From positions 1 to 59,792 of the forward strand of contig JAZMZG010000008.1 in the NCBI GenBank assembly GCA_045585835.1: a stretch of DNA of 59,792 bases, written 5' to 3'. This stretch comes from CALCTE01 sp045585835. GTDB lineage: Bacteria > Bacillota > Clostridia > Oscillospirales > CAG-272. The position numbers were made by a program, and so were the translations under genes. Positions 7,164 to 15,336 of the stretch are shown here, in pieces. A model generated the notes under the pieces. That model made no database searches. It was not told the DNA's origin and saw nothing but the letters and a program-made list of their open reading frames with translations. Position 1 is the stretch's first letter, and every line of letters begins with the position of its first letter.

Positions 7164-8024
7164 CTATCTTTCAAGTATTCCCGAGAGGTTATCTATAAAC
7201 GCCTTCGCTACCTCGGGTCTGTTCATTGTGTAAATATGTACTGCTTGTATGCCGTTTGCAATTAGATTAACTATCTGATCGCAGGCGTAAATGATACCTG
7301 CCTGTTTGAGCGCTTCGGGCTTGTCCTCGTATTTGTCGATTATTACTTTGAGCTTTGGCGGAAGCTGCGAGCCCGACATTTCACAACTTCGCTTGATTTG
7401 TTTTGCGTTCATTATGGGCATTATTCCGGGGATTATAGGTACGTTTATGCCCGCCTTGAGCGCTCTGTATAAAAATCCGTATAAAACGTCGTTGTCAAAA
7501 AACATTTGCGTTGTGAGAAAGTCAACTCCGCTGTCGACCTTTTGTTTAAGACATACCATATCTTTTTCTCGGCTTTCGGCTTCGATATGTCCTTCGGGGT
7601 AACATGCCGCTCCTATACAAAGCTCCGGCTTTCTCTTTCTTATATGCTCTACGAGCTGATATGCGTATTGGAATGCTCTCTCGGGAGCGTCGGGGGATAG
7701 GTCTCCGCGAAGAGCAAGTACGTTTTCGATACCCTTTTCTTCGAGCGAATCAAGCACACCGTCAATATGAGAAAGTGAGGAATTTCCGCACGTCAGATGA
7801 GCTACGGAGGGAATTCCCTCTTCGGAAAGAAGTTTTGCTATCTCTCCGGTGTAATGCGAGGTGCCGCCTCCCGCACCGTAGGTCACGCTCATAAAATCGG
7901 GAGCAAGCTTCGCTATGCATTTACAAGCCGAAGCGACCGACTCAAATTTCGTACTGTCTTTCGGGGGGAAAACTTCGAAAGAAAGTGTGACCTTACCGCT
8001 TTTGAGCATATTTGAAATTTTCAC
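7164..8024 (-). CDS. metF: 5,10-methylenetetrahydrofolate reductase
   Basis: This FAD enzyme makes 5-methyltetrahydrofolate, the substrate of MetH encoded next. I start it at the GTG at 8024 (product VKISNMLKSGK...) because GGAGGT lies 6-7 nt upstream; the longer frame to 8096 would run through the promoter. Family motifs: SFEVFPPKD near residue 20, SVTYGAGG, HLTCGNSS, LALRGD, QMFFDND and the PGIMPI block. At 286 residues it is full length. The predicted leader is only ~35 nt, so there is no room for a SAM riboswitch. Confidence 0.95.
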   Translation of the reverse strand: MKISNMLKSGKVTLSFEVFPPKDSTKFESVASACKCIAKLAPDFMSVTYGAGGGTSHYTGEIAKLLSEEGIPSVAHLTCGNSSLSHIDGVLDSLEEKGIENVLALRGDLSPDAPERAFQYAYQLVEHIRKRKPELCIGAACYPEGHIEAESREKDMVCLKQKVDSGVDFLTTQMFFDNDVLYGFLYRALKAGINVPIIPGIMPIMNAKQIKRSCEMSGSQLPPKLKVIIDKYEDKPEALKQAGIIYACDQIVNLIANGIQAVHIYTMNRPEVAKAFIDNLSGILER

Positions 8025-8067
8025 TTGCAAACCTCCAAAAAACAGAATAGCTACATTATAATAACTC

Positions 8068-8096
8068 ATTATAACAAAAAAAAGTAAACTGTGCAA
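8068..8096 (-). promoter_or_regulatory. Promoter of the metF-metH-xth operon
   Basis: Leftward TTGCAC (8091-8096), a 17-nt spacer containing eight T, and TATAAT (8068-8073). Start expected near 8060. Confidence 0.85.
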
Positions 8097-8197
8097 GGAC
8101 TTTTATCATAAAAAGCAGTTATCGGCGGGATTTTTTTGAATAAATGTCAAAATAACGCATATTTTTGTCACATACGGGGATTTTATGAGATTTTTTC

Positions 8198-8227
8198 TTG
8201 ACAAACGATCGTTTTTTAGAATATAAT
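8198..8227 (+). promoter_or_regulatory. lysC promoter with a palindromic operator in the spacer
   Basis: TTGACA (8198-8203), an 18-nt spacer and TATAAT (8222-8227). The spacer holds the perfect 12-bp palindrome AAACGATCGTTT (8203-8214), which abuts the -35 box and would block RNA polymerase if bound. Its form is like operators of TetR-family repressors. No such regulator is encoded in the window. Confidence 0.85.
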
Positions 8228-8269
8228 AAATAGGATTATTATAAGAATTACCGTTATGGAGGAAAATAT

Positions 8270-9601
8270 ATGTCAATCGTTACAAAAGTGGCAAAATTCG
8301 GAGGAAGCTCCCTTGCCGATGCCGCACAGTTTCGCAAGGTAATAAATATCGTAAGATCGGACGATTCAATTAAATACGTCGTACCTTCCGCTCCCGGAAA
8401 GAGATTTTCCGATGATACGAAGGTTACGGATATGCTTCTTAACTGCTACGAAAAGGTGCTTTCAGGGGCGGATTATACCGAAGACCTTGCAAACATCAAA
8501 AGCAGATACGACACGATAATCGCAGACCTCGGCATAGAGCTCTCTCTTGACGAGGAATTTGTGCGTATCGGATATGCGATGCGTTCACGTGCGGGCAGGG
8601 ACTACGTTGCAAGCAGAGGTGAATATCTTTGCGGAATCGTACTTGCAAAGTGTCTCGGGTTCGACTTCATCGATGCATCGGGTATCGTCAGATTCAAAAA
8701 CGACGGAAGCCTTGACGTTAAGCTTACCGACGAGTCCACTGCAAAGGCTCTTTTGAAGTGTGAAAAGGCCGTCATTCCCGGATTTTACGGTTCAATGCCC
8801 AACGATACCATCAAGACCTTCTCAAGAGGTGGCTCGGATATTACGGGTGCCATCGTCGCAAGAGCCGTAAAAGCGGATATGTATGAGAATTGGACGGACG
8901 TTTCCGGATTTTTGATGGCAGACCCCAGAATTGTAAAAGAGCCTAAGTCCATTTCCACTATTACGTACAGAGAGCTTCGCGAGCTTTCCTATATGGGCGC
9001 TACGGTATTGCACGAGGACAGCATTTTCCCTGTAAGTACGGTAGGCATTCCCATCAATATAAGAAACACCAACCGTCCCGACGACAGAGGAACGATGATC
9101 GTTGAGAGCGTTCCCGAAAATCAAGAGGACGATAAAGTAATTACGGGTATTGCGGGAAGAAAGACCTTTGCCGTTGTCGATATCGAAAAGGACCAAATGC
9201 ACGGCGACGTCGGATTTATGTCAAGGACATGCGAAATATTCAGACGTTACGAAATATCCATTGAGCACGTTCCCACGGGAATCGATAATATGAGCGTTGT
9301 CGTTTTGGATGATCAAAACTTCACTTCGAGAGAAGAAGCGTTGCTCAAGGAGCTTGATGCAAAGCTTGCGCCCGACTATTTGAAGGTCGACCACGACCTT
9401 GCGCTTATAGCGGTGGTAGGCAGATCGATGAAATCGAAGCCCGGAACCGCCGCAAAGGTGTTCTCTGCGGTTGCCAAAAACAACATAAGCATCAGAATGA
9501 TCGATCAAGGCTCAAGCGAGCTTAACATAATAATCGGTGTTGACCGCGTAAACTTTGAGACCGCAATAAATGCGATCTATAACGAGTTTGCGGAGGCTTA
9601 A
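8270..9601 (+). CDS. lysC: Aspartate kinase
   Basis: Phosphorylates aspartate at the head of the lysine/diaminopimelate, threonine and methionine pathways. Motifs: VAKFGGSSLADA at the N-terminus, ASRGEYL near residue 121, FSRGGSDITGA near 184-194 and the VLHEDS block. Two C-terminal ACT domains follow, with phrases such as DVGFMSR, ISIEHVPTG and NNISIRMIDQG, implying feedback control by an amino acid. At 443 residues it is a monofunctional full-length kinase. GGAGG precedes the ATG. The predicted leader is ~36 nt, so no lysine riboswitch fits; control may come from the AAACGATCGTTT palindrome. The next gene begins two bases after its stop. Confidence 0.95.
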   Translation: MSIVTKVAKFGGSSLADAAQFRKVINIVRSDDSIKYVVPSAPGKRFSDDTKVTDMLLNCYEKVLSGADYTEDLANIKSRYDTIIADLGIELSLDEEFVRIGYAMRSRAGRDYVASRGEYLCGIVLAKCLGFDFIDASGIVRFKNDGSLDVKLTDESTAKALLKCEKAVIPGFYGSMPNDTIKTFSRGGSDITGAIVARAVKADMYENWTDVSGFLMADPRIVKEPKSISTITYRELRELSYMGATVLHEDSIFPVSTVGIPINIRNTNRPDDRGTMIVESVPENQEDDKVITGIAGRKTFAVVDIEKDQMHGDVGFMSRTCEIFRRYEISIEHVPTGIDNMSVVVLDDQNFTSREEALLKELDAKLAPDYLKVDHDLALIAVVGRSMKSKPGTAAKVFSAVAKNNISIRMIDQGSSELNIIIGVDRVNFETAINAIYNEFAEA

Positions 9602-9603
9602 AA

Positions 9604-10338
9604 ATGATCGTTAAAACACCCGTTGCCAATATGTACGGTCCCGACGCAGAGCTTATATGCGACCAAGTTTTATACGGTTGGAACGTAAAGGCCGTGACTG
9701 TGACCGAGCGCCTTGCACTTGTGCAGGCGCCTATGCGCTACAGAGGATACGTTAATTTAGGCGATTTTTCGGGTAAGCGCTACGAGGCGAATTTCAGGAT
9801 ATGTACTCTTTGTGCGGGTGCATACAGGGAGCCGACGTTTAAATCACCGGAGGTATTCACGCTCTTTATGGGCAGTCTTGTGAAGGCTACGGCATACGAA
9901 AAGGACGGCTTCAGAGAAATAGAAGGAGTAAACGGGGATAGGTTTTTCGTTCACGCAAAAAGCCTTGAAAAGACTGAAAGTGCGTTTGACGCCGACAAGA
10001 TCATAAGATGCGCCAAGCTCTTCTTGGGCACGCCGTATAAATGGGGCGGCAAAACGGCGCTCGGAATAGACTGCTCGGGATTTGTTGCGATGTGCTATAA
10101 CGCATGCGGCGTAGAGCTTTACCGTGACTCCGACCCCGCAAAGCAAGCGGGGAAGAGGGTGGAATTTGACAGCCTTGAAAAAGCTGATATCGTATACCTC
10201 AAGGGGCACGTCGGATTATATGCGGGAGGCGGTATAGTCGTACACGCATCGTGGAAAGAGGGAAAAGTTTGCTACACTACGCTTGCCGATTTTCTTTCTT
10301 TGGGCGAGCCGATATGCGCTTTAAGAATACAGGAATAA
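9604..10338 (+). CDS. NlpC/P60 cysteine peptidase without a signal peptide (muropeptide peptidase-like)
   Basis: The 244-residue protein has an N-terminal half that resembles bacterial SH3 domains (MIVKTPVANMYG, then beta-rich) and a C-terminal NlpC/P60 domain: LGTPYKWGGKTALGIDCSGF with nucleophile Cys157, GHVGLY (His202) and VVHASW (His214). The SH3 plus NlpC/P60 build, and lack of any export signal, match cytoplasmic gamma-D-glutamyl-L-diamino acid endopeptidases such as YkfC, which recycle cell-wall peptides. It starts 2 nt after lysC and surely shares its transcript. Pairing with aspartate kinase suggests a shared link to diaminopimelate or lysine supply, which is inference. Confidence 0.88.
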   Translation: MIVKTPVANMYGPDAELICDQVLYGWNVKAVTVTERLALVQAPMRYRGYVNLGDFSGKRYEANFRICTLCAGAYREPTFKSPEVFTLFMGSLVKATAYEKDGFREIEGVNGDRFFVHAKSLEKTESAFDADKIIRCAKLFLGTPYKWGGKTALGIDCSGFVAMCYNACGVELYRDSDPAKQAGKRVEFDSLEKADIVYLKGHVGLYAGGGIVVHASWKEGKVCYTTLADFLSLGEPICALRIQE

Positions 10339-10348
10339 ATATAAAAAA

Positions 10349-10379
10349 CGCATGCCCGAGGAGCATTCTTCTCGGGCAT
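10349..10379. terminator. Hairpin after the lysC operon
   Basis: A 12-bp stem (10352-10363 with 10368-10379, one G-T pair, loop CATT) lies just past the peptidase stop. A T run is lacking on the right; the A run on the left would serve leftward transcripts. A weak terminator for lysC, or a partial barrier before the next promoter. Confidence 0.5.
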
Positions 10380-10403
10380 AACTTTACCCAAACAGAGCAG
10401 GTA

Positions 10404-10433
10404 TTGACAAAGTGCTGTGTTTTATGCTATAAT
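10404..10433 (+). promoter_or_regulatory. Promoter of the M23 peptidase gene
   Basis: TTGACA (10404-10409), 18-nt spacer with TGC just before TATAAT (10428-10433): near-consensus extended -10 promoter. Confidence 0.88.
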
Positions 10434-10474
10434 AACTACGATTGAGTGTTAATTTTGTCGAAAGGGGGCTTTTG

Positions 10475-12070
10475 ATGGCTACCGCCCAAAAAAACAAAAA
10501 AAGAGAGCTTGAAAAAGTTTTCTCCTATATTTCACCGATATTATCGGCAATAATAGTTGTGTTTTTGATCACGGCAACCGTTAAAAGCGGTGTTAAGATA
10601 CGCATTGATTGCGACGGTCAGACTCTTGGATACGTTGACAGCGTTGACGTATATGAAGAAGCAAAAGGCTTGTTGGAAAACGAAATGTCTGACATTTTGG
10701 GAATTAAATATAAATACGACGCAAATATAAACTTTGAAATGACCTACGGCAAGCTCACGTCGACCGTAGATGCAAAGACGTTATTCGGCAAGATGCTTAC
10801 GATAGTTGCAGACAAAAGACTTGCGGAAGCGTACGCATTATACGTAGACGGTAATTTTATTGCCGCGAATGAGGACATCTCGGTGCTGCAAGGTGCGCTC
10901 GAAGAGGTGACGGCGCTTGTCGGCAGCCGTTATGAAGGTAAAGTTGAAATTGCAAACACCGTATATTTTCAAAAAAGAGCAGTCGCAAAGGAAGCTATTT
11001 ATACGAAAGAGGAGCTTGTGACCCTTCTTTTAAATGCAACGGTTGAATATTCCGAGGATGAAGTCGTGGCCCTTCGTGCATGCGCAAGCGGACTTGAAGA
11101 TGACTGTGATTTCACAAATACGTATTATACACACGTTGATTTTAGCGGCGACGATACGACCCTTTTGCTTTATAAAACGACTGTGACGGAGGAGTACGAG
11201 GAGAGCGTTCCGTATAAGACCGTCTACAAAGACAGCAGCAGCTATTACGATGGCGTCACCTATGTTGTAAGAGAAGGCCAAACTGGACTTCGCAGCGTAG
11301 TCGCCAGTGCAAGCTATATAAACGGCGAGGAAGTCGAGAGGGTGGTTTTATCCGCACAGACCATAACCGAACCCGTTGAAAAGATAGTTCTTGTCGGAAC
11401 AAAACCGAAGCCGCCTACGGCGCCTACGGGAACGTTCATTCTTCCTTTAAACAATCCGCTCGTAACGAGTCCTTACGGCTGGAGATATATCTTTAACGGC
11501 CATAGCTTCCACGGAGGCATTGATTTTAATGCTGCGATGGGAACGATGGTATACGCTTGCGACGGCGGTGTTGTTACAAGAGCGCAGTACAGCGGCTCCT
11601 TCGGTCTTATGATAGAGATAAAGCACGGCGGAAAATATAAGACTATATACGCACACCTTTCGGGCCTTTTGGTTCAGGCGGGCGACGAGGTGTATCAAGG
11701 TCAGCCAATAGGTCTTTCAGGTGATACCGGAATGGTAACGGGGCCACACCTCCACCTTGAAATTTATGAGCAAGGCGTAAGAAAGGACCCTGCAATTTTC
11801 TTAAAGAAGATAACCCCCGACCAAGTTCAAAAGTTGAGTCAAGCGGATATTGAGAAATTACGCCAAGAAGCTACGGTTATAGGTCCTGCGACTCCACCCT
11901 CCGATCCGAATACGGAAGGCAGCGAAAATAGCGGAGATACCGGTGGCGAAACCGGTGGCGAAACCAACGAGGAAAACGATAACGGTTCGGACGAAGAACC
12001 CCAAGATCCAAGCAAAGAAGATAAACCCGAACCCGATCCGCTAAATCAAACCGAAGAAACAACAGAATAA
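10475..12070 (+). CDS. Membrane-anchored M23 (LytM-type) peptidase with a G5 domain
   Basis: Cell-wall endopeptidase acting outside the membrane. The ATG at 10475 is preferred over the upstream TTG because AAAGGGGG precedes it. Order: basic N-terminus; one transmembrane segment (~residues 18-38); a long mixed region; a G5-type domain (~235-315; YVVREGQTG, ITEPVEKIVLVGTK); the M23 domain (~320-450) with SPYGWR, zinc ligands in HGGIDF and the GPHLHLEI motif; and a low-complexity tail rich in Glu, Gly, Pro and Asn. All M23 zinc-site residues are present, so it should be active. Monocistronic, with a promoter upstream and a shared terminator at 12073-12109. Confidence 0.93.
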   Translation: MATAQKNKKRELEKVFSYISPILSAIIVVFLITATVKSGVKIRIDCDGQTLGYVDSVDVYEEAKGLLENEMSDILGIKYKYDANINFEMTYGKLTSTVDAKTLFGKMLTIVADKRLAEAYALYVDGNFIAANEDISVLQGALEEVTALVGSRYEGKVEIANTVYFQKRAVAKEAIYTKEELVTLLLNATVEYSEDEVVALRACASGLEDDCDFTNTYYTHVDFSGDDTTLLLYKTTVTEEYEESVPYKTVYKDSSSYYDGVTYVVREGQTGLRSVVASASYINGEEVERVVLSAQTITEPVEKIVLVGTKPKPPTAPTGTFILPLNNPLVTSPYGWRYIFNGHSFHGGIDFNAAMGTMVYACDGGVVTRAQYSGSFGLMIEIKHGGKYKTIYAHLSGLLVQAGDEVYQGQPIGLSGDTGMVTGPHLHLEIYEQGVRKDPAIFLKKITPDQVQKLSQADIEKLRQEATVIGPATPPSDPNTEGSENSGDTGGETGGETNEENDNGSDEEPQDPSKEDKPEPDPLNQTEETTE

Positions 12071-12072
12071 AC

Positions 12073-12109
12073 AAAATTCCCCTCGCTTATTATAAGCGAG
12101 GGGAATTTT
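12073..12109. terminator. Bidirectional terminator shared by the M23 and epimerase genes
   Basis: A 17-bp stem (12073-12089 with 12093-12109) has an A run on one side and a T run on the other, between two convergent genes. Confidence 0.9.
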
Positions 12110-12120
12110 TTATGATTTTT

Positions 12121-12999
12121 TTAGCCTACAGTTATCGTTACAGATGTTTTATACGTTTTTGCGGGTGCAAGAGAAAGGTTTTGCGGCTTTTTTCTGAAGT
12201 CGATAGCTTCACCGTTTACAACAGGGCAGCTTGACCAAGGCTCGATGCAAACGTAGGGAGCTTCGACGTTGGGCTTGTGCCAAATACCGAGACACTTCAT
12301 TCCCGCAAAATGCACGTGTACGAAGTGCTTGCTTTGCGAGGATTTAAGCGTCACGCCGTTTATAACACCGTCAAGGAAGATGGCGTCGTTGTTAAAGAGC
12401 TTGTGAGAGAGATTTAAGATACGTCCGCCGCGCAAGGGAAAATCTCTCATCTTTCCGCTGAAATATCCGTCAGAATTCATAACGTATTCCTGCGGATCGC
12501 CTTCTGCATAAAATTCGAGATAATAGTCCTCGAATACCTCTTTTTCGCAAAGGGGAACGTTAAATCCGGGGTGGCCTCCGATAGCGAAGAGCATAGTTTT
12601 GCTGTCCTCGTTCTTTACCTCGTAGCTTATTACCACCGTATCGTTTGCAAGCGTATAGGTTATGGTGAACTCAAAGAGGAATGGATAAGCCTTCAATGTA
12701 TCTGCGTTAGCTCTTAAAGTGAAGCTCATTTGGCCGTCTTGCATATCCGACAGCACGAAATCCATACGTCTTGCAAATCCGTGGGGATTCATTTCGTAAG
12801 TCACACCGTCGAAGGTATATTTATTTTGTGCTATTTTACCGCAGGTGGGGAAGAGGTTATAAGCTCTTCCTGCCCAAATGTCGGGATTACCTTGCCAAAG
12901 GTATTCTTTTCCCGTTTTCTTAGAGTATATAGACTGCATCTCCGCACCTTTTTCGGCGACGGTCAAAATAAGATTTTCGTTTTCGATGGAATGGTTCAT
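12121..12999 (-). CDS. Aldose 1-epimerase family protein
   Basis: The 292-residue protein is of the galactose mutarotase fold, nearest in appearance to the LacX/YihR-like branch that interconverts sugar anomers or sugar phosphates. Seen: KGAEMQSIYSKKTGKEYLWQG near the start (the family signature), NLFPTCGKI, the NPHGFARRMDF block with the active-site His, GGHPGFNVP with a second His, and the C-terminal CIEPWSS containing the catalytic Glu. Soluble, full length. It follows the acyl-CoA synthetase gene by 11 nt and shares its promoter, though the two functions have no obvious link. Confidence 0.9.
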   Translation of the reverse strand: MNHSIENENLILTVAEKGAEMQSIYSKKTGKEYLWQGNPDIWAGRAYNLFPTCGKIAQNKYTFDGVTYEMNPHGFARRMDFVLSDMQDGQMSFTLRANADTLKAYPFLFEFTITYTLANDTVVISYEVKNEDSKTMLFAIGGHPGFNVPLCEKEVFEDYYLEFYAEGDPQEYVMNSDGYFSGKMRDFPLRGGRILNLSHKLFNNDAIFLDGVINGVTLKSSQSKHFVHVHFAGMKCLGIWHKPNVEAPYVCIEPWSSCPVVNGEAIDFRKKPQNLSLAPAKTYKTSVTITVG

Positions 13000-13010
13000 T
13001 TTACGTCCTC

Positions 13011-14723
13011 TTAATCAATAGTTTTGTCGATGGTAAATCTGATTATCTTCTTCGAAGTATTCTTTTCAAATTCAGTACTTCTGAGCTTTACGCGCTTAAC
13101 TGCCTTATAAGGAGGCATTTTTTCGTTAAGCTTTTTAATTTCAGTTTCAAAATATGCCTTATTGTCTTGAATGCCGAGCTCTTTAAGTGCGTCATAGTCG
13201 GGGAATATTTCAGCAACGATAAGCTTTTTGTCGTTTTGAAGAGCACTTATGCCCTCGTATACGACTACTTCGCTTACGCCGGGAATCTTTTGAATATCGG
13301 CCTCGATCTCCTCGGGGTATACATTTTTACCGTTAGGAAGAATAATGAGGTTTTTAAGTCTTCCTGTAATGTATATCCAACCTTCCTCGTCAAGTCTTCC
13401 GTAATCGCCCGTCTTAAAGAAGCCGTCCTCGTCGAATGCCGCTTCGGTCGCTTCGGGATTTTCGAAATAGCCGAGCATTACGTTGGGGCCTTTTACGCAG
13501 ATCTCGCCTTCACCGTTTTCGTCGGGGCTTGCGATTTTTACCTGACAGCCGATAATCGGAACACCTACGCTGTCTTTTTTCTGATACTTATTTCTGTTTG
13601 CCGAAATAAGAGGAGCGCATTCGGTAATGCCGTAACCGTTAAGGAGCGTAATACCGATAGCATCAAAGGTCTTTATGATATCCTCATCAAGCTTTGCACC
13701 GCCGGAAATAACAAGTTCGAGCTTTCCGCCGAATGCGGCGAGAACGCTTGAAAAGAGCTTACGGCGCATATCAAGTCCAAACTTACGCGCAAAGTTGCTC
13801 ACGCTCATCATCGTCTTCAAAAGTCCGACTTTACCGCTCTTTTTTGCAGTCTGCCATATCTTCTTGTTCATAACCTCCAAGAAGGCAGGAACGAGAACGA
13901 GGTGGGTAGGCTGCTGTTCCTTGATTTCTTCACTCACGTATTTGATACCGCTTGAGATGTATATCTCCTTACCCAATGCGATGTGGCCTACGAGCATGAC
14001 CGTAGAACCGAAGGTGTGGTGGGGAGGAAGTACGTGAATAGTCTTTTCGGTAACCGTAAAGTTGTACATACCGCAGACCATATCCTGAGTGATATTGTAT
14101 TGCGAGAGCATAACGCCCTTGCCCTTACCGGTAGTACCGGATGTAAATACGATAGATGCGACCTTGTGGGGATCTATCTTGTATTCATAGTAGCATTTGT
14201 CACCTTCCGCATAAGCTTCAGCGCCTCTTTGCGTTAAGTCGGAAAGTCTTTCAGCACCCTCAAAGGCGGACGTCTCGGCGATTGAAAAATATTTTTTTAC
14301 CGTCGTAAGTGACGAAGCTATTTCCGAAATTTTAGCTTCAGCGGTCTTGCCGAATATAACCGCATCGCACTTTGAAACGTTGATGATACCGGCAATATCG
14401 GCGGCGGGAAGCTCTTTGTCGATAGGAACCAAAACCGCACCGATTGACATAACTGCGTAATAAGAGCAGCACCAGCCGTATGAGTTTTCGCCGATAAGAG
14501 CGATAGTTTTTTCGCGATACCCCATTCTTGTAAGCTCGGTTCCGAGAGCTCTTATGTCATCTCTGAATTCGGGATAGGTTTTCTTTTTTGTTTCCTTGTC
14601 GCTCGGAGAATCCTTAAACGACAAAGCGACCTTGTCTGAATATTTTTTTGCGGAGTTTTCAATAAGAGAGCGCATATCGTCTATATAGACGGGGGTGTAA
14701 AGCGGATAATTCTTACTACTCAT
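13011..14723 (-). CDS. AMP-forming long-chain acyl-CoA synthetase-type ligase
   Basis: The 570-residue member of the ANL superfamily activates a carboxylic acid, probably a fatty acid, as an acyl-adenylate and then a CoA thioester. Motifs: the P-loop FTSGTTGKGKG near residue 193, LNGYGITECAP near 350, TGDYGRLDEEGW, and the hinge GRLKNLI near 440, followed by a Lys-bearing C-terminal segment (FEKNTSKKIIR). No membrane segment or signal peptide. It heads a two-gene unit with the epimerase. The exact acyl substrate is unknown; an o-succinylbenzoate or other acid ligase is less likely given the LACS-like hinge. Confidence 0.9.
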   Translation of the reverse strand: MSSKNYPLYTPVYIDDMRSLIENSAKKYSDKVALSFKDSPSDKETKKKTYPEFRDDIRALGTELTRMGYREKTIALIGENSYGWCCSYYAVMSIGAVLVPIDKELPAADIAGIINVSKCDAVIFGKTAEAKISEIASSLTTVKKYFSIAETSAFEGAERLSDLTQRGAEAYAEGDKCYYEYKIDPHKVASIVFTSGTTGKGKGVMLSQYNITQDMVCGMYNFTVTEKTIHVLPPHHTFGSTVMLVGHIALGKEIYISSGIKYVSEEIKEQQPTHLVLVPAFLEVMNKKIWQTAKKSGKVGLLKTMMSVSNFARKFGLDMRRKLFSSVLAAFGGKLELVISGGAKLDEDIIKTFDAIGITLLNGYGITECAPLISANRNKYQKKDSVGVPIIGCQVKIASPDENGEGEICVKGPNVMLGYFENPEATEAAFDEDGFFKTGDYGRLDEEGWIYITGRLKNLIILPNGKNVYPEEIEADIQKIPGVSEVVVYEGISALQNDKKLIVAEIFPDYDALKELGIQDNKAYFETEIKKLNEKMPPYKAVKRVKLRSTEFEKNTSKKIIRFTIDKTID

Positions 14724-14758
14724 AATTAAATCCTTTCATTTACATATATACAATAGAT

Positions 14759-14786
14759 ATTATACCATATTTTTCAATAAAATCAA
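14759..14786 (-). promoter_or_regulatory. Promoter of the acyl-CoA synthetase-epimerase unit
   Basis: Leftward TTGATT (14781-14786), 16 nt including TGG before TATAAT (14759-14764). Confidence 0.7.
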
Positions 14787-14794
14787 TAGAAAAA

Positions 14795-15166
14795 TTAAGG
14801 CGTCTTCTGAGCATCGGCGAGCTCTTTTTCAATCCAAGCCATCAAAAGAGCAACTATTTTTTCTTGTTGATGCTCGGTAAGAGGCACGTTTTTAGGCACC
14901 TTATACCACTTATAAAGGCAATTGCGGCAACAGCAAGCGCAGGCGTGCTGCGCAATAAAGACGGGGTGATTTTTCATCGGCGTTTGAGCTCCGTCATTTT
15001 CGATATATTCGGGCGCAAGCCTTTTCTTTATTATGTCCGTTGCATGTTCTTTTATTGTATCAAGCCCTTTTTCTCTTACGTAATCAAGCTCCTTTTTTCG
15101 AAGATGAAACGAGGAGCGGAACTTGGAGCTTTCGAGCTTTAAAAGCGCTTGGTTTATACTTTGCAC
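14795..15166 (-). CDS. DUF4186 family protein
   Basis: The 123-residue protein shows the full family pattern: LESSKFRSSFHL near the N-terminus, a central NDGAQTPMKNHPVFIAQHA, a cysteine cluster CACCCRNC that could bind metal, then LYKWYKVPKNVPLT. The molecular role of the family is unknown. It begins at a GTG (15166) with AGAGGT 7-8 nt upstream and has its own promoter at 15198-15226. The histidine next to the cysteine cluster suggests a metal site, by inference. Confidence 0.9.
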   Translation of the reverse strand: MQSINQALLKLESSKFRSSFHLRKKELDYVREKGLDTIKEHATDIIKKRLAPEYIENDGAQTPMKNHPVFIAQHACACCCRNCLYKWYKVPKNVPLTEHQQEKIVALLMAWIEKELADAQKTP

Positions 15167-15197
15167 GATTTTTACCTCTAAAATACTTTACCAAGCG

Positions 15198-15226
15198 ATT
15201 ATACCAAAAAAGCAATCATTTTTCAA
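15198..15226 (-). promoter_or_regulatory. Promoter of the DUF4186 gene
   Basis: Leftward TTGAAA (15221-15226), 17 nt, TATAAT (15198-15203). Confidence 0.82.
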
Positions 15227-15264
15227 TAATGTGAAAGTTAATTGTTAAATTTCGGTTAAAAATA

Positions 15265-15292
15265 TTGACATAACGCCTGCGAATACTATAAT
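15265..15292 (+). promoter_or_regulatory. Promoter of the ABC exporter operon
   Basis: TTGACA (15265-15270), 16 nt, TATAAT (15287-15292), about 45 nt before the ATG at 15337. It is divergent from the DUF4186 promoter. Confidence 0.82.
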
Positions 15293-15336
15293 AAGATAGT
15301 ATAAAAAATTATGACAGATTGCGAAAAGGAAGAAAA

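Noticed and set aside
8025..8269. SAM or lysine riboswitch between metF and lysC
   Set aside because: Both promoters leave leaders of only ~35 nt and no riboswitch fold fits.
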